Positions 1 to 9,348 are shown, numbered from the stretch's first letter. The stretch is DNA of 35,613 nucleotides from Synechococcales cyanobacterium M55_K2018_004 (GCA_015295905.1 DVEB01000351.1:1-35613); one strand, 5' to 3'. Notes: generated by a model from the letters alone, not told the origin. Numbers and translations are program-made.

Positions 1-2
1 AG

Positions 3-84
3 CAGTTAGTTTTTGGTAGAACGCGCGCGCAGCGCGCGTTCTACCAAAAACTAACTGACTCTATAAGCAACGGATTCCGTATTA
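3..84. repeat. R2 palindromic repeat, copy 1
   Basis: Two perfect 26-bp arms flank a GCA loop (positions 29-31). They are followed by a tail that ends CGGATTCCGTATTA. The same layout recurs near 3.6, 5.7, 11.8 and 14.6 kb, with different arm sequences but the same loop and tail. It lies downstream of the histidine kinase gene. The rest of positions 1-184 shows nothing else recognisable. Confidence 0.85.
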
Positions 85-184
85 ATGTTGAACAGATGCT
101 TATTCCGGCAGAAGTTCTGGAGTGGGATGAGTGCAATTCACTCACCCCACTCTACGGGCAAACTGACTCCAAGGGCAAACTGTG

Positions 185-2113
185 TCACGCGGGTACTTGC
201 AGCGCTGTCTGGGCGGGGGCCAGGGTGTCCGATGGTTCTGCCTTGGACAAAGCGGCGTGACGGATTGGCAGCGCAATGGTGAATTCCGTGCCGCTGCCGG
301 GTTCTGAAACACAGTGGATGGTGCCGCCATGCTTCTCAACGACAATCTGACGGGTAATTGCCAGTCCTAACCCCGTCCCCACTCCAATCGGTTTCGTTGT
401 AAAGAAGATTTCAAAAATCTTCTGTAGGTTCTCGGGGGGAATGCCACAACCGTTGTCTTTAATTTTGACCAAAACCCGTTCAGCACCATCCCGTTCTAGG
501 GCGATCGCAATACAGGGTTGAAAAGCGGCTTGCGTAGATGAACTTGACGAATTCATAGACTGTGCTTTGGCGATCGCCTCATCCAGTGCATCGAGGGCAT
601 TGCTCAACAGGTTCATAAACACCTGGTAGAGCAGACCACTATAGCCTTCAATCAATGGCACGTCCTGGTATTGCCGTTCAATTGCAACCCCCTTCTTGAT
701 GCGATTGTTGAGGATGAGCAGCGTACTGTCTAGACACTCCACCAAATTCACGGGGTGGGCCGCTGCGTCGTCTAGTCGCGAAAAGTTCTTGAGGCTGAGC
801 ACAATCTGTCGGGTACGATCGGCTCCTACCTTCATCGATTGCAGGAGCTTGGGTAGGTCAGCTTGGAGAAATTCGAGGTCAATGTCTTCCGCATGGTTGC
901 GGACGCTCTGGGGAGGCTGGGGGATGGCCTCACGGTATGCTTCCAGGTGAGCCAGCAGGTCGTCAACGTAGTCACCAGCGTGAGATAGATTGCCATAGAG
1001 AAAGTTGACGGGATTGTTGATCTCATGGGCCACGCCCGCCAGCATTCGACCCAAGCTCGACATTTTCTCGCTCTGCACCAGTTGCTCCTGCTGCATCTCC
1101 TGCTGGCGTCTAGCGGCTGCCCGCTGTTCCTCCAGCAAAGTTTTGACCCGGTGGATCAGGTTGTTGAGGGAATGGGCGAGGATACCAACTTCATCGGCGG
1201 TGGTGACAGGCACTTGCAGGTCAAAGTTTGCCTCAGTGGTACTGCGTTGAGCAATTGCGGTGACGACAGCTAGGGGACGAGCGATCGCCCGACTCACATA
1301 AACTGCCAACAGAATGGCGATCGCCCCCGACAACACCATACTCCCAGCAATAATCTGCCACCGTAGTTGCTCCACGGCGGCTAACTTTTTTTGCGCTGCC
1401 TCACGTTGAATGCGAGCATTCGCCACCAGTGCCTTAAACGTCTCAGTAAATTGGTCTAACCTCTGGGCCGTTGGGCTGACAGCAAAGTCATGCAGTCGCT
1501 CGTGAACTGCCGCCGTCAGGCTTTCAGGAGTCATGGCAGGTGCTGCCGAATCGGTCGTCCGCGCTGTAAGACCATTCACGCTAGCGGTGGCTGCCTCGAG
1601 CAACGCCTCCAACTCTGTCAAATACGTATTGACCGTTTGCTCGTTCTGGGCGAGCAAGATAGCCATATCATCCGCAACAGCACCATGCCGATCGTGTGTA
1701 TAGCGCTGATGCAAAAAGATTTGAAACCGCAGGAGCAATGCCTCAAGCCGATCAATGCGATCCCGTAGCAGCGATTGTTTTACTGCCAGCAGTTCAGGCT
1801 GGGTGAGGAGAGTTGATAGTTGCAACTCGCGCGATCGCACACTCAACAATGCCAGCTTAAACTCTTGCGCCAGTTCAAGCTTGAGATCGGCAGTATCTTG
1901 CTCCAATTTGGCCTGCTGCTGAATGTGATGGCTGATCAACAAGCCACTCAGGGTGCCTAGTATGGAAACTCCCAAAGCCAGCCCATACCCTAAACCAATT
2001 TTTGTTCCAATGTTGAAACGGTCGAGCCACTGATAGGTTGAAACTTGCAACTTGTCTTTCAAACTGGAGAGGCTGGTCATTGCAGTAACGTTAGAGAATT
2101 GAGGGAATTCCAT
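185..2113 (-). CDS. Membrane-bound sensor histidine kinase with HAMP domain
   Basis: This is a two-component sensor kinase that autophosphorylates a histidine in response to an unknown signal. The first membrane segment is at about residues 41-63, followed by a helical extracytoplasmic region of about 190 residues. The second membrane segment is at about 254-273, followed by a HAMP linker and a short coiled coil (about 325-350). The phospho-acceptor is His363 in AHEINNP. The ATPase domain has the N box at NLLSNALDAL (501-510), the G1 box DNGCG (553-557) and the G2 box GTGLGLA (579-585). It is complete, with no receiver domain and no response regulator gene next to it. The ATG at 2113 opens the frame; a second ATG at residue 12 is possible. 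The gene is divergent from the bisphosphatase gene. The family call is firm but the ligand and partner are unknown. Confidence 0.93.
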   Translation of the reverse strand: MEFPQFSNVTAMTSLSSLKDKLQVSTYQWLDRFNIGTKIGLGYGLALGVSILGTLSGLLISHHIQQQAKLEQDTADLKLELAQEFKLALLSVRSRELQLSTLLTQPELLAVKQSLLRDRIDRLEALLLRFQIFLHQRYTHDRHGAVADDMAILLAQNEQTVNTYLTELEALLEAATASVNGLTARTTDSAAPAMTPESLTAAVHERLHDFAVSPTAQRLDQFTETFKALVANARIQREAAQKKLAAVEQLRWQIIAGSMVLSGAIAILLAVYVSRAIARPLAVVTAIAQRSTTEANFDLQVPVTTADEVGILAHSLNNLIHRVKTLLEEQRAAARRQQEMQQEQLVQSEKMSSLGRMLAGVAHEINNPVNFLYGNLSHAGDYVDDLLAHLEAYREAIPQPPQSVRNHAEDIDLEFLQADLPKLLQSMKVGADRTRQIVLSLKNFSRLDDAAAHPVNLVECLDSTLLILNNRIKKGVAIERQYQDVPLIEGYSGLLYQVFMNLLSNALDALDEAIAKAQSMNSSSSSTQAAFQPCIAIALERDGAERVLVKIKDNGCGIPPENLQKIFEIFFTTKPIGVGTGLGLAITRQIVVEKHGGTIHCVSEPGSGTEFTIALPIRHAALSKAEPSDTLAPAQTALQVPA

Positions 2114-2409
2114 CGGTCAGAGACACATGCAAATCAACACGAATACCAACCCTGACGCTTTCATCATTCCCATAATCTCCGTAGAAGCAACAAAAACTCG
2201 TATCAATTCGCTTACAACCATACGGAGACGAACTGCTTGAGGTTAGCCAACTCTTGCCCTACCACCTCAACACCTGATGGATTAACACTGCTCTCTAGCT
2301 CAGAGAAAGATCCTGTCCCCTTTTCTTTGCGATCCCCACACTCTGATAAACTTTTAGACGTGTGGTAGAGGCCGCATCATAAACGATTTTGAGCAGTTTG
2401 GAGGGGCGA
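2114..2409. other. Divergent intergenic region between kinase and bisphosphatase genes
   Basis: This 296-bp gap must hold the promoters of both flanking genes. I see no convincing operator, repeat or small gene. A strong Shine-Dalgarno GGAGGGG at 2400-2406 serves the bisphosphatase start at 2410. Confidence 0.5.
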
Positions 2410-3453
2410 ATGCTGGAGACAACGCTCGGTTTAGAGATTATCGAAGTGGTAGAGCAGGCCGCACTTGCTTCTGCGCGCTGGATGGGCAAGGGCGACAAAA
2501 ATACTGCCGACGAAGTGGCAGTGCAAGCCATGCGGGAGCGAATGAATAAGATCCATATGCGGGGGCGCATTGTGATTGGGGAGGGCGAACGGGACGAAGC
2601 ACCTATGCTCTACATTGGTGAAGAAGTCGGGATCTGCACCCAACCTAACGCAAAGGACTTCTGCAACCCCGATGAACTGATTGAAATTGACATCGCAGTT
2701 GATCCCTGCGAAGGAACAAATCTCTGTGCCTATGGTCAACCCGGTTCGATGGCAGTGCTGGCCATCTCCGAGAAGGGGGGCCTGTTTAATGCGCCAGACT
2801 TCTACATGAACAAGCTAGCGGCTCCTGCGGCGGCTAAGGGCAAGGTTGACATCCGCAAGTCTCCCACGGAAAACCTGAAGATCCTGGCAGAGTGCCTCGA
2901 TCGTGCTATTGATGAATTGGTGGTCGTTGTGATGAAGCGCGAGCGCCACGATGACCTGATTCGGGAGATCCGTGAAGCTGGTGCTCGCGTCCGCCTGATC
3001 ACCGATGGTGACGTTTCGGCGGCCATTTCTTGCGCCTTCTCTGGAACCAACACCCATGCCCTCATGGGGATTGGGGCTGCTCCCGAAGGGGTGATTTCTG
3101 CGGCGGCAATGCGCTGTCTGGGTGGTCACTTCCAGGGCCAACTGGTATATGACCCCGCTGTCGTGAAGACGAAAGAGTGGGCCAACATGACCAAGGAAGG
3201 CAACTTGGCCCGCCTGGCAGAAATGAATATCACCGATCCCGATAAGGTCTACGAAACCGAAGAACTCGCCTCTGGTGAGACGGTTCTCTTTGCCGCCTGC
3301 GGTATTACCCCCGGCACCTTGATGGAGGGTGTTCGCTACTTCCACGGTGGCGCTCGTACTCAAAGCCTGGTGATTTCGAGTCAGTCGAAAACGGCTCGAT
3401 TTGTCGATACCATCCATATGTTTGACCAGCCCAAAACGCTACAACTGCGGTAA
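2410..3453 (+). CDS. glpX: Class II fructose-1,6-/sedoheptulose-1,7-bisphosphatase
   Basis: The enzyme hydrolyses fructose-1,6-bisphosphate and, in cyanobacteria, also sedoheptulose-1,7-bisphosphate, so it serves the Calvin cycle and gluconeogenesis in the cytoplasm. The N-terminus ([20 protein letters not shown]) matches what I recall of cyanobacterial FBP/SBPases. The metal and phosphate motifs are at GEGERDEAP (58-65) and DPCEGTN (98-104). At 347 residues it is full length for the family. I chose the ATG at 2410 because GGAGGGG ends four bases before it and the family starts here. The frame is open to a TTG at 2389, which would add seven residues. A stem-loop terminator follows the stop, so the gene is probably transcribed alone. 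It is also called glpX or fbpI-type; the dual activity is known for the family and was not tested here. Confidence 0.96.
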   Translation: MLETTLGLEIIEVVEQAALASARWMGKGDKNTADEVAVQAMRERMNKIHMRGRIVIGEGERDEAPMLYIGEEVGICTQPNAKDFCNPDELIEIDIAVDPCEGTNLCAYGQPGSMAVLAISEKGGLFNAPDFYMNKLAAPAAAKGKVDIRKSPTENLKILAECLDRAIDELVVVVMKRERHDDLIREIREAGARVRLITDGDVSAAISCAFSGTNTHALMGIGAAPEGVISAAAMRCLGGHFQGQLVYDPAVVKTKEWANMTKEGNLARLAEMNITDPDKVYETEELASGETVLFAACGITPGTLMEGVRYFHGGARTQSLVISSQSKTARFVDTIHMFDQPKTLQLR

Positions 3454-3495
3454 GGAATTGCAACTTGCGTTTCTGGCGCAAAGTCTATAGATCAC

Positions 3496-3542
3496 CACAG
3501 CGGGGAACAGCACTAAGTGTTACTCCCCGCTGTGATGTTTTG
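3496..3542 (+). terminator. Stem-loop terminator after the bisphosphatase gene
   Basis: The arms CACAGCGGGG (3496-3505) and CCCCGCTGTG (3525-3534) are perfect, with a smaller CACT/AGTG pairing inside the loop. A modest T-rich stretch (ATGTTTTGT) follows. It starts 43 bases after the stop codon. Confidence 0.7.
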
Positions 3543-3556
3543 TCTGCATTGGCAAC

Positions 3557-3665
3557 TAATACCGACTCCATTGGTTATTGAGTCGGTTTATCGTGGTGTA
3601 AAACGTGCGCGCAGCGCACGTTTTACACCACGATAAACTGCTACTTTACAGACGGATTCTGTATA
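3557..3665. repeat. R2 palindromic repeat, copy 2
   Basis: Perfect 24-bp arms (3587-3610 and 3614-3637) flank a GCA loop. The tail CTGCTACTTTACAGACGGAT leads to an end that resembles the inverse of the left end TAATACCGACTCC, so the unit has short terminal inverted repeats. The rest of the gap up to 3892 holds only fragments of R1 and R3. Confidence 0.85.
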
Positions 3666-3693
3666 ACGTGAATTCAGGAGAACCTGAAGCCCT
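3663..3693. repeat. R1 repeat end fragment
   Basis: The segment begins TAACGTGAATTCAGGAGAAC, a degenerate form of the R1 terminal sequence TAACGTGAATTCGGGATA, and runs on with CTGAAGCCC as in full R1 copies. It abuts R2 copy 2, so the two families are juxtaposed here, as they are near 14.7 kb. Confidence 0.55.
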
Positions 3694-3808
3694 TGATTTT
3701 GCGGGCGCGTCTCGCGCAGGTAAAGCTGCCCAAAGATGGGAGAGAAATTTAAGGGTGTAGCTTGCTGCCTGCAGGGTGGACGGGTTGAACGGTTACCTGC
3801 CATTTATG

Positions 3809-3829
3809 TATGGCGCTACGTGCTCATGA
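3809..3829. repeat. R3 repeat end fragment
   Basis: A 21-bp stretch, beginning TATGGCGCTACGTG, is identical to positions 30755-30775, where it precedes an R3 hairpin. Here it is followed by AAAACGCG but only a degenerate remainder of the hairpin. Confidence 0.6.
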
Positions 3830-3892
3830 CGGAAAACGCGCTTTGTCCTAGCCTATGCCTGTAGAGCTACATCGGCAAAAGGTGACTTGCGA

Positions 3893-5617
3893 TTAGTGCA
3901 AAGAGGGCATCGCCTCTGATGGTTGGGACGCTAACTGGGATGCTAACACGTCCGCATCGGTTAGATCGGCATCCTGCTTGGCCTCCATAAGGGCGATCGC
4001 ACTCTCGCGGTGCTTCACCAACGTGGCTTTGGGCAAAGGGCCGCGCAGGTGTTCCCAGGGGAGCACTTGATCTAGCGCCCAGTCTTGATGCACATAGTAG
4101 TCGAGGTCAGGCACCTGCCCCCGCAACTCCTTAAAGGCGCGGCGATAACTGCCTAGAGAATCCCCGTAGTGCCGCACCCGCTCCAACAGCAGCGCCAAAC
4201 GCCGATCGCCGCGCGAGATCAACGCCTGGATCACCGACCAGTTATAGCTTTCAGGACGAAAATCAATGCCGTAGGGACGCAGTTGCTTTTGCAGCAGCTT
4301 CAGTCGCTTCTCGGCCTCTGGATTCACGCCAAACCACTGAAAGGGCGTGTGAGCCTTGGGGACAAACGTGCTGCAGCCCAGCGTCAGGCGCAGACCGGGC
4401 GCTGCCTGCTTGAGCGATCGCATCATGGCAACGGTGGCCTCTAGGTCTTCTGGTCGTTCCCCTGGCACCCCCACCATCCCGTACAGCTTCATCGCACTTA
4501 AGCCACCGGCCTTTGCATTGACTGCCGCCTGAACAATCTCTTCGTTTTCCAGTTTCTTGTTGATCACCTGTCGCAGGCGATCGCTGCCACTCTCCACCGC
4601 GATAGTGACAGAACGGGTATCGTGCTTGACGAGCGATCGCGCCAGCTTTTGCGTCAGGGTATTCGTCCGCACAGAAGCAATGCTGAGGCGCACGTCATCA
4701 TACTTGGGCTGGTCAAGGTAATCGAGCAGCATGTCAAATTCAGGGTGCTGGGTCACAGAGGCTCCCAGCAGCCCCAGACGATGGGTCACCGCCAGCCCTC
4801 GGTCAATGGCGGGGATCAGCGACCCTTCCAGGCTGGCGGTGCGAAACGGCAACGTCAGGTAGCTGGCGAGGCAGAAGCGACACATCTCTGGGCAACTGCG
4901 CACCACTTCCACCATGTAAATATTTTCCCAAGCGGCCTTCTCCGTCACCACTGTCGATGCAGACAGGACGTTGCCCCGATAGGTCTGCTTCTCGACTACA
5001 GGTGGGATAGCAGCATCGCTGGGAGCGATCGCCCGAATGCACCCGCTACCTGCACCAGAGGCGATCGCCCTGGCATCATCCGCGTAAGTCACGTCGTACA
5101 ACGATGGTACGTATACCCCCGGCACCTGCACCAAATGCTTGAGTTGTTCCGAGCGTTCTGCTCCCCGCACCTGATGAAACGCGGTGATGAAGTCATCCAC
5201 CAGGGTTTCACCATCTCCCAGCAAAATGACATCAAAGAAAGCAGCAAACGGTTCTGGGTTGGCTGTCAGCACCGACCCCCCCCCAAACACCAGCGGATAG
5301 TCATCCCCACGTTCCTCAGCACGAATAGGGATACCCAAGCGCTCTAGCATTGCCAGGATGTTGGCATAATCGAGCTCCCAGGAGAGTGAAAACCCCAGCA
5401 ATTCGGGATGGCTCGGCAAGGATTCCTGGGCATCGGTAAACAGGCGGCTCACCTGAAGATCGGCGCGAGTAGCCAGTGTTGCCCAGACAACTTGATATCC
5501 CAAGCTGGTGATCCCAACGGAGTATGCGTTGGGAAACGCAAAGACCACAGGAATCGCATCTAATCCTGGCTGGGCAGGCGTGAAGAGCAAACGCTCAGCG
5601 TCAAACAAAGCAGTCAC
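3893..5617 (-). CDS. Radical SAM protein with B12-binding-like N-terminal domain
   Basis: This is a radical S-adenosylmethionine enzyme; the substrate is unknown. The CxxxCxxC cluster that holds the 4Fe-4S centre is SCPEMCRFC, with cysteines at 242, 246 and 249. The N-terminal 200 residues look like the Rossmann-type B12-binding-like domain of this group (PNAYSVGITSLGYQ, then GGGSVLTANPEPFAAFFDV). The later SVTIAVESGSDRLRQVINKK and KLYGMVGVPGERPEDLEA segments are typical of the SAM barrel. The layout recalls the TIGR03960 family of unassigned radical SAM proteins. The start is a GTG, and AGGAG lies about 16 bases upstream, which is rather far. The gene stands alone, flanked by repeats on both sides, so context gives no hint of its job. 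Confidence 0.88.
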   Translation of the reverse strand: MTALFDAERLLFTPAQPGLDAIPVVFAFPNAYSVGITSLGYQVVWATLATRADLQVSRLFTDAQESLPSHPELLGFSLSWELDYANILAMLERLGIPIRAEERGDDYPLVFGGGSVLTANPEPFAAFFDVILLGDGETLVDDFITAFHQVRGAERSEQLKHLVQVPGVYVPSLYDVTYADDARAIASGAGSGCIRAIAPSDAAIPPVVEKQTYRGNVLSASTVVTEKAAWENIYMVEVVRSCPEMCRFCLASYLTLPFRTASLEGSLIPAIDRGLAVTHRLGLLGASVTQHPEFDMLLDYLDQPKYDDVRLSIASVRTNTLTQKLARSLVKHDTRSVTIAVESGSDRLRQVINKKLENEEIVQAAVNAKAGGLSAMKLYGMVGVPGERPEDLEATVAMMRSLKQAAPGLRLTLGCSTFVPKAHTPFQWFGVNPEAEKRLKLLQKQLRPYGIDFRPESYNWSVIQALISRGDRRLALLLERVRHYGDSLGSYRRAFKELRGQVPDLDYYVHQDWALDQVLPWEHLRGPLPKATLVKHRESAIALMEAKQDADLTDADVLASQLASQPSEAMPSLH

Positions 5618-5715
5618 CGCAATTGCTAAACCTCTCCTTTCAGGCTAACACTACACCACTAGACTGGCCGATACCTCCCCATACCAACTTCATGGGTTGT
5701 AGAATCGCTTGTCTT

Positions 5716-5787
5716 GTTGGTGAAGCGCCCGTTGCGCGGGCGCTTCACCAACAAAAAAACGGCCACTTTATAGGCGGGCTCCATATT
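5716..5787. repeat. R2 palindromic repeat, copy 3
   Basis: Perfect 16-bp arms (GTTGGTGAAGCGCCCG at 5716-5731, its complement at 5737-5752) flank TTGCG. The family tail follows as CCACTTTATAGGCGGGCTCC. It lies upstream of the radical SAM gene. Confidence 0.8.
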
Positions 5788-5800
5788 AATAGAGCGTAAG

Positions 5801-5926
5801 TAACGTCAGTTCTGGTTAAAAAGGTGTTGGAGCACCGCGCTCGGTACGGTGCCCCAACACCCTTGATGTTCCGTGCATGACGCGCACGGAACATCAAGGG
5901 TGTTAGCTGATCCGGAATTCACGTTA
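5801..5926. repeat. R1 twin-hairpin repeat, full copy
   Basis: The 126-bp unit starts TAACGTCAGTTCTGGTTA and ends with the inverse of TAACGTGAATTCCGGATC, so it has imperfect terminal inverted repeats of about 18 bp. Inside are two GC-rich hairpins, one with GGTGTTGG-type arms around 5823-5863 and one with TGATGTTCCGTGC-type arms around 5864-5902. It is the same length as the copy after the photolyase gene. Confidence 0.85.
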
Positions 5927-6323
5927 AGTCACGTTAAGTAATTAATAGAGCATGGGTAGAGCAGGGGCGAACTGCTCGTTGGATGCACTCGCCGTCGGAC
6001 TTGCTCATCCCGAAGAAAAATCAATACTTTTTAACAGTGATTGCCCGTATAAATACGGAAATTATTCATAATTTCATCTTGCGAATTACCCTAATTTCAG
6101 AGGTTTTACCCTGGGTTCTAGCGATCCCGCTGTGACAGGCTTGAAGGGTAAAAAAGATACTAATTTGTATCGTTTTCATTCATTGTTGCCGACACAGCCT
6201 GGTCATCTCGCAACATGGACTCCGAAACCCCCTTTGCTCTCTTTCAGGTTGGTCGGGCAAGTTGTGCAGACCAAGGTCTCCTAAGACCACAGGGAGTGAC
6301 CAAGCCATACGGAGACAGTCTTT

Positions 6324-7346
6324 ATGCAAGAACCATTTGACAGCCATCGGGGAACCTTTGTTCCGGCAGTAGAACGCCTCTGGGAGCAAACAGAGATTGG
6401 CCCCGCCGGGTTAGACAAGGCGGAACTAGATGCCTTGCTGGAGAAGGCAATCGAGCTTTACCAGATCCGCAGTTATGACAAGTCCCTGAAGTACTTCACG
6501 CGAGTGTTGCGGAGTTTCCGTGCCCTAGAGGATGCTCAAGGTGAGGCCAGAGCGTTAAGCGGCATGGGGCTGACCTACTATGCCCTGGGTAATTATGGGG
6601 AAGCGATCGCCGCCTCCCACGAAGCCCTAGCGATCGCCCGTCAGACCCTCGACCGTCGCACTGAACGGCAAGCACTAGGCAACTTGGGCAACGCCTATCG
6701 CCACCTCAACAATCTACCCAAGGCAATTGAGTACAAGCAACAAAGCCTGGATGTGGCACGAGAAATCGGCGATCGTCGAGGTGAAATGGCAGCGCTGAAT
6801 AACCTGGGCATGGCCTATAAAGCCCTGGGCGACTGTCCAACGGCGATCGCCTACTACGAGGAGAGCCTGGCGTTGGCCCGTGAATTAGAAGATCCCCAAG
6901 TCGAGAGCCAAGTGCTGCGGAACTTGGGGAATGCTCACCATGCCCTGGCAAACTATGGTCAAACGATCCACTGCTATGAGCAATTGCTGGCGATCGCGCA
7001 ACACTTGGAAGACCAGCCGCTTGAGATGCAGATCCTGAAGAACTTGGCCAGTGCTTGCTACACCCTAGGCGACAACGATCGTGCCGTCATTTATCAGCAC
7101 CAGCGCTTAGAACTAGCCTATCAACTGCGAGACCACCGCAACGCTGCCCAGGCACTCGAAAGCTTAGGCGTGATCTACGAAACTTTAGGTGATTTTCAGC
7201 GAGCATTGGATTGCTACGAACAACGCCTCTCCGTTGCCCGGGCCATTCCCGACAGTCACTTAGAGCAACAAGCGATTGATTCGCTGAAAACGGTTTGTTA
7301 CTCATTGGGCGATTACGCTAGAGCCAACCAATACGATCAGGCTTGA
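6324..7346 (+). CDS. Tetratricopeptide repeat protein
   Basis: The protein is a 340-residue solenoid of about seven 40-residue TPR units, of the long tetratricopeptide type seen in LGN/Rapsyn-like and signalling scaffolds. The units carry repeated LGNLGNAYRHLNN, LNNLGMAYKALGD and LRNLGNAHHALAN helices, each followed by A-x-x-YYEESLALARE-type helices. The first 45 residues lack repeats. There is no signal peptide or membrane segment, so it is probably a cytoplasmic scaffold for protein contacts; the partner is unknown. The ATG has GGAGAC about nine bases upstream. No enzyme domain is fused and no gene is co-directional nearby. The repeat class is certain and the function is not. Confidence 0.9.
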   Translation: MQEPFDSHRGTFVPAVERLWEQTEIGPAGLDKAELDALLEKAIELYQIRSYDKSLKYFTRVLRSFRALEDAQGEARALSGMGLTYYALGNYGEAIAASHEALAIARQTLDRRTERQALGNLGNAYRHLNNLPKAIEYKQQSLDVAREIGDRRGEMAALNNLGMAYKALGDCPTAIAYYEESLALARELEDPQVESQVLRNLGNAHHALANYGQTIHCYEQLLAIAQHLEDQPLEMQILKNLASACYTLGDNDRAVIYQHQRLELAYQLRDHRNAAQALESLGVIYETLGDFQRALDCYEQRLSVARAIPDSHLEQQAIDSLKTVCYSLGDYARANQYDQA

Positions 7347-7361
7347 ACACACTAATATAGT

Positions 7362-7434
7362 GCTACACGCACAGGTTAGAACAAAGGGTTTTGTGGGAAA
7401 CCCCGCGCAGCGGGGGGGCCACAAAACCCTTTTT
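7362..7434. repeat. R3 palindromic repeat, copy 1
   Basis: After GTGCTACACGCACAGGTTAG comes a hairpin with outer arms AAAGGGTTTTGTGG and CCACAAAACCCTTT and an inner CCCCGC/GCGGGG stem. The same design recurs at 30.8 kb and at the right edge of the window. It starts 16 bases past the TPR stop codon and may also act as a terminator. Confidence 0.75.
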
Positions 7435-7507
7435 AGCATGCATTCCGGATAAGCTGAAACCCTCGCTCCTGCGTGCGCGGCGTGCATCGGAAAGCGAGGG
7501 TTTTGCA
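7435..7507. repeat. R1-related hairpin fused to R3 copy
   Basis: The sequence GCATTCCGGATAAGCTGAAA matches the R1 end. It leads into a hairpin with arms AAACCCTCGCT and AGCGAGGGTTT. The unit directly abuts R3 copy 1, forming a compound of two families. Confidence 0.6.
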
Positions 7508-7592
7508 GTACTGCACCGGGCGCGGCCTGCTCTTGCAACAGGGAGTGATTTAATCTTGCATCCTATTCCCGTTACTGAAGTGATCACACGTT

Positions 7593-8342
7593 TCAGTAAG
7601 AACCTACCCCTCTTAAGACAACCAAAACTGTTTTCGCAATAATCATTAGATCACGAGCAGGCGTCCACTGATGCTGATATTTCATGTCAAGACTAAAGAT
7701 ATCCTCAAAATTGGAAATATGTGAACGCCCACTCACTTGCCACTCACCCGTTAATCCTGGCTTGACGTCTAGTCGCCGCCAGTGCTCTTCAGAGTAGTGC
7801 GACACTTCATCAGGCGTTGGGGGGCGAGTTCCCACCAAGCTCATCTCACCTAGAAGAACATTCCAAAACTGGGGAAACTCGTCCAGGCTACTGCGTCGCA
7901 AGAACCGACCGACGCGGGTAATTCTAGGATCGCTCTTGCTCTTAAAAATTGGCCCCTCTGCTTCATTTTTCACAAGTTTCTTGAGTTGCTCTGCACCATT
8001 GACCATCGTGCGGAACTTATACATCTTAAAACGCTTTCCCTTTAGTCCACAGCGTTCTTGACGATAAAGAATCGGTCCAGAGCTATCCAACTTAATGGCG
8101 ATCGCAATTGGAAGAAAAATAATGACTAGAATTAACAATCCAATCAAACTAATACCAATATCGATCAACCTTTTAGAAATAGAATTGACTGATGGGTGAT
8201 AGCTATCTAATCTGGGGGAAAGTTGCTCAGCGTCAACTTTGGTTTTTGCGGAGGTTACTTCCTCTGTTGCTTTCTTCCCTTCATTGAGGATACCTTCGAC
8301 AACAGAGTTTTTAACTTCATCCCGCAAATGTAGGTTTGTCAT
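7593..8342 (-). CDS. Polyprenyl-phosphate sugar-1-phosphate transferase (exopolysaccharide priming)
   Basis: This membrane enzyme belongs to the bacterial sugar transferase family (PF02397), which moves a sugar-1-phosphate from a nucleotide sugar to undecaprenyl phosphate and so starts exopolysaccharide or O-antigen repeat units. One membrane helix lies at about residues 61-82, preceded by a 55-residue polar tail. The catalytic core shows KMYKFRTM, LRRSSLDEFPQFWNVLLGEM, SLVGTRPP and KPGLTGEWQVSGRS. It lacks the long multi-helix N-terminus of WbaP or WcaJ types. I chose the ATG at 8342 because AGAGGA sits six bases upstream; the frame is open to 8369. It faces away from the glycan gene trio across a 2.2 kb gap and probably belongs to the same surface-glycan function. 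Confidence 0.92.
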   Translation of the reverse strand: MTNLHLRDEVKNSVVEGILNEGKKATEEVTSAKTKVDAEQLSPRLDSYHPSVNSISKRLIDIGISLIGLLILVIIFLPIAIAIKLDSSGPILYRQERCGLKGKRFKMYKFRTMVNGAEQLKKLVKNEAEGPIFKSKSDPRITRVGRFLRRSSLDEFPQFWNVLLGEMSLVGTRPPTPDEVSHYSEEHWRRLDVKPGLTGEWQVSGRSHISNFEDIFSLDMKYQHQWTPARDLMIIAKTVLVVLRGVGSY

Positions 8343-8668
8343 GAAGTTTCCTCTTCTAGGAATATGCAATGACTAAAAGTAAAGCTTCCTCTCTGCGCAT
8401 TTTCTGATTAGAAAATGTGCAATGACCAAAGATGAATACTCTAGACAGTACACACAAGTGCATCATCAAACCAATCCACTAGTTCACAGGAGGTGAATCC
8501 ACTAGGAGTTGAACTCGCTTTTAGACGTAGAGAGCACTCTCATCAGAAAAACACCCTCACGAAAATACGAAGTGCTCCGACAGGATCAATCCTTAGATTA
8601 ATCTAACTAGAGTCTTATAAACTAATGACTCAATAGACTTAAAACAGTAGACTCAAAACACAGAATCT

Positions 8669-8718
8669 ACAAAACACAGAATTTAAGAAGATATACAAAA
8701 CACAGAACTCAAGAAGAT
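8669..8718. repeat. Imperfect tandem repeat, 24-bp unit
   Basis: Two copies (8669-8692 and 8695-8718) of ACAAAACACAGAA followed by a TTTAAGAAGAT-like stretch differ at about three positions. A partial third match (AAAACACAGAATCT) lies just before them. Confidence 0.7.
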
Positions 8719-9236
8719 GCTCTAAAAGGAGTAGGCTTGAGGAGCAAGAGCTACCTGTACGGATTCTTCGATCCTTGAAACCCCTATTCCTGAGTAACAA
8801 TTTATCTGTGATCAAGGTAGTTCAAGCTGCTCCATAGGATTTTTCCAACGCCCTCTAATAAAATCCATTTCCCCCGTAACACTGGACTTAAGTACGGTGG
8901 AACTTTCCATGAGCAGCAGCAAATTGCCCGTAAGCCTGTTCAGAGACTAAGCAAAACACTGCTGTCAAGTCTTCATTCCGCAATACTCCACAAGCTGCAC
9001 CCTAGCATAACAAAACGATTTCAAGGACTTAAACCCCACTAGATCTGAATGACAATTTTCTAAAAATTACCTGAGCTTGACCGAACCTATATCCAGTAAA
9101 ACCGTCTGCCCCCCTTGTGATCTTGCGTGGAGAAAATCCTAGCTCCCACAAAGACAACTTTTGCCAATATTCAGCTAAGTAACCGCACGACACTTCTGGA
9201 AAACCACCGGTCACAGCAGAAAACTTTTAAGTATTC

Positions 9237-9348
9237 GGTAGTCCCATTTCTTAAAGGATGGAGAATAATCGGGCAATTTTGAAGGCTTTGCAGCAAGAGG
9301 CTGCCAATTTTAGGCTATTTTCTCTGTCCTTTACGAAAGGGCACTACC
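9237..9348. mobile_element. 112-bp MITE with 29-bp inverted repeats and 8-bp target duplication
   Basis: The left end 9237-9265 and the reverse complement of the right end 9320-9348 agree at 24 of 29 positions. Both begin GGTAGT. The element is flanked on each side by the identical octamer AAGTATTC (9229-9236 and 9349-9356), which is best read as a target-site duplication. The 54-bp interior has no coding capacity. The 8-bp duplication and a GGTAGTG tip, close to the GGTAATG tip of IS1 ends, suggest mobilisation by an IS1-family transposase supplied elsewhere. The structural call is strong and the family guess is tentative. Confidence 0.8.

Larger units (their letters stand above)
5618..6323. 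other. 706-bp intergenic region with two palindromic repeats
   Basis: An R2 copy and a full R1 copy fill the first 310 bases. The remainder (5927-6323) is AT-richer and probably carries the promoter of the TPR gene. It has a small hairpin GATAC/GTATC at 6157-6172 and GGTCT/AGACC just before the gene. No credible ORF was found. Confidence 0.5.

Noticed and set aside
2815-3417. 200-codon ORF on the minus strand
   Set aside because: It is antisense to the conserved bisphosphatase gene, with no ribosome site and no family resemblance.
4622-5347. 241-codon ORF on the plus strand
   Set aside because: It lies entirely antisense to the radical SAM gene and its translation has no recognisable fold; it is a shadow of a GC-rich coding region.
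9029-9214. 61-codon minus-strand ORF in the large gap
   Set aside because: It is short, has no ribosome site and no recognisable motif, and could occur by chance in 2.2 kb.
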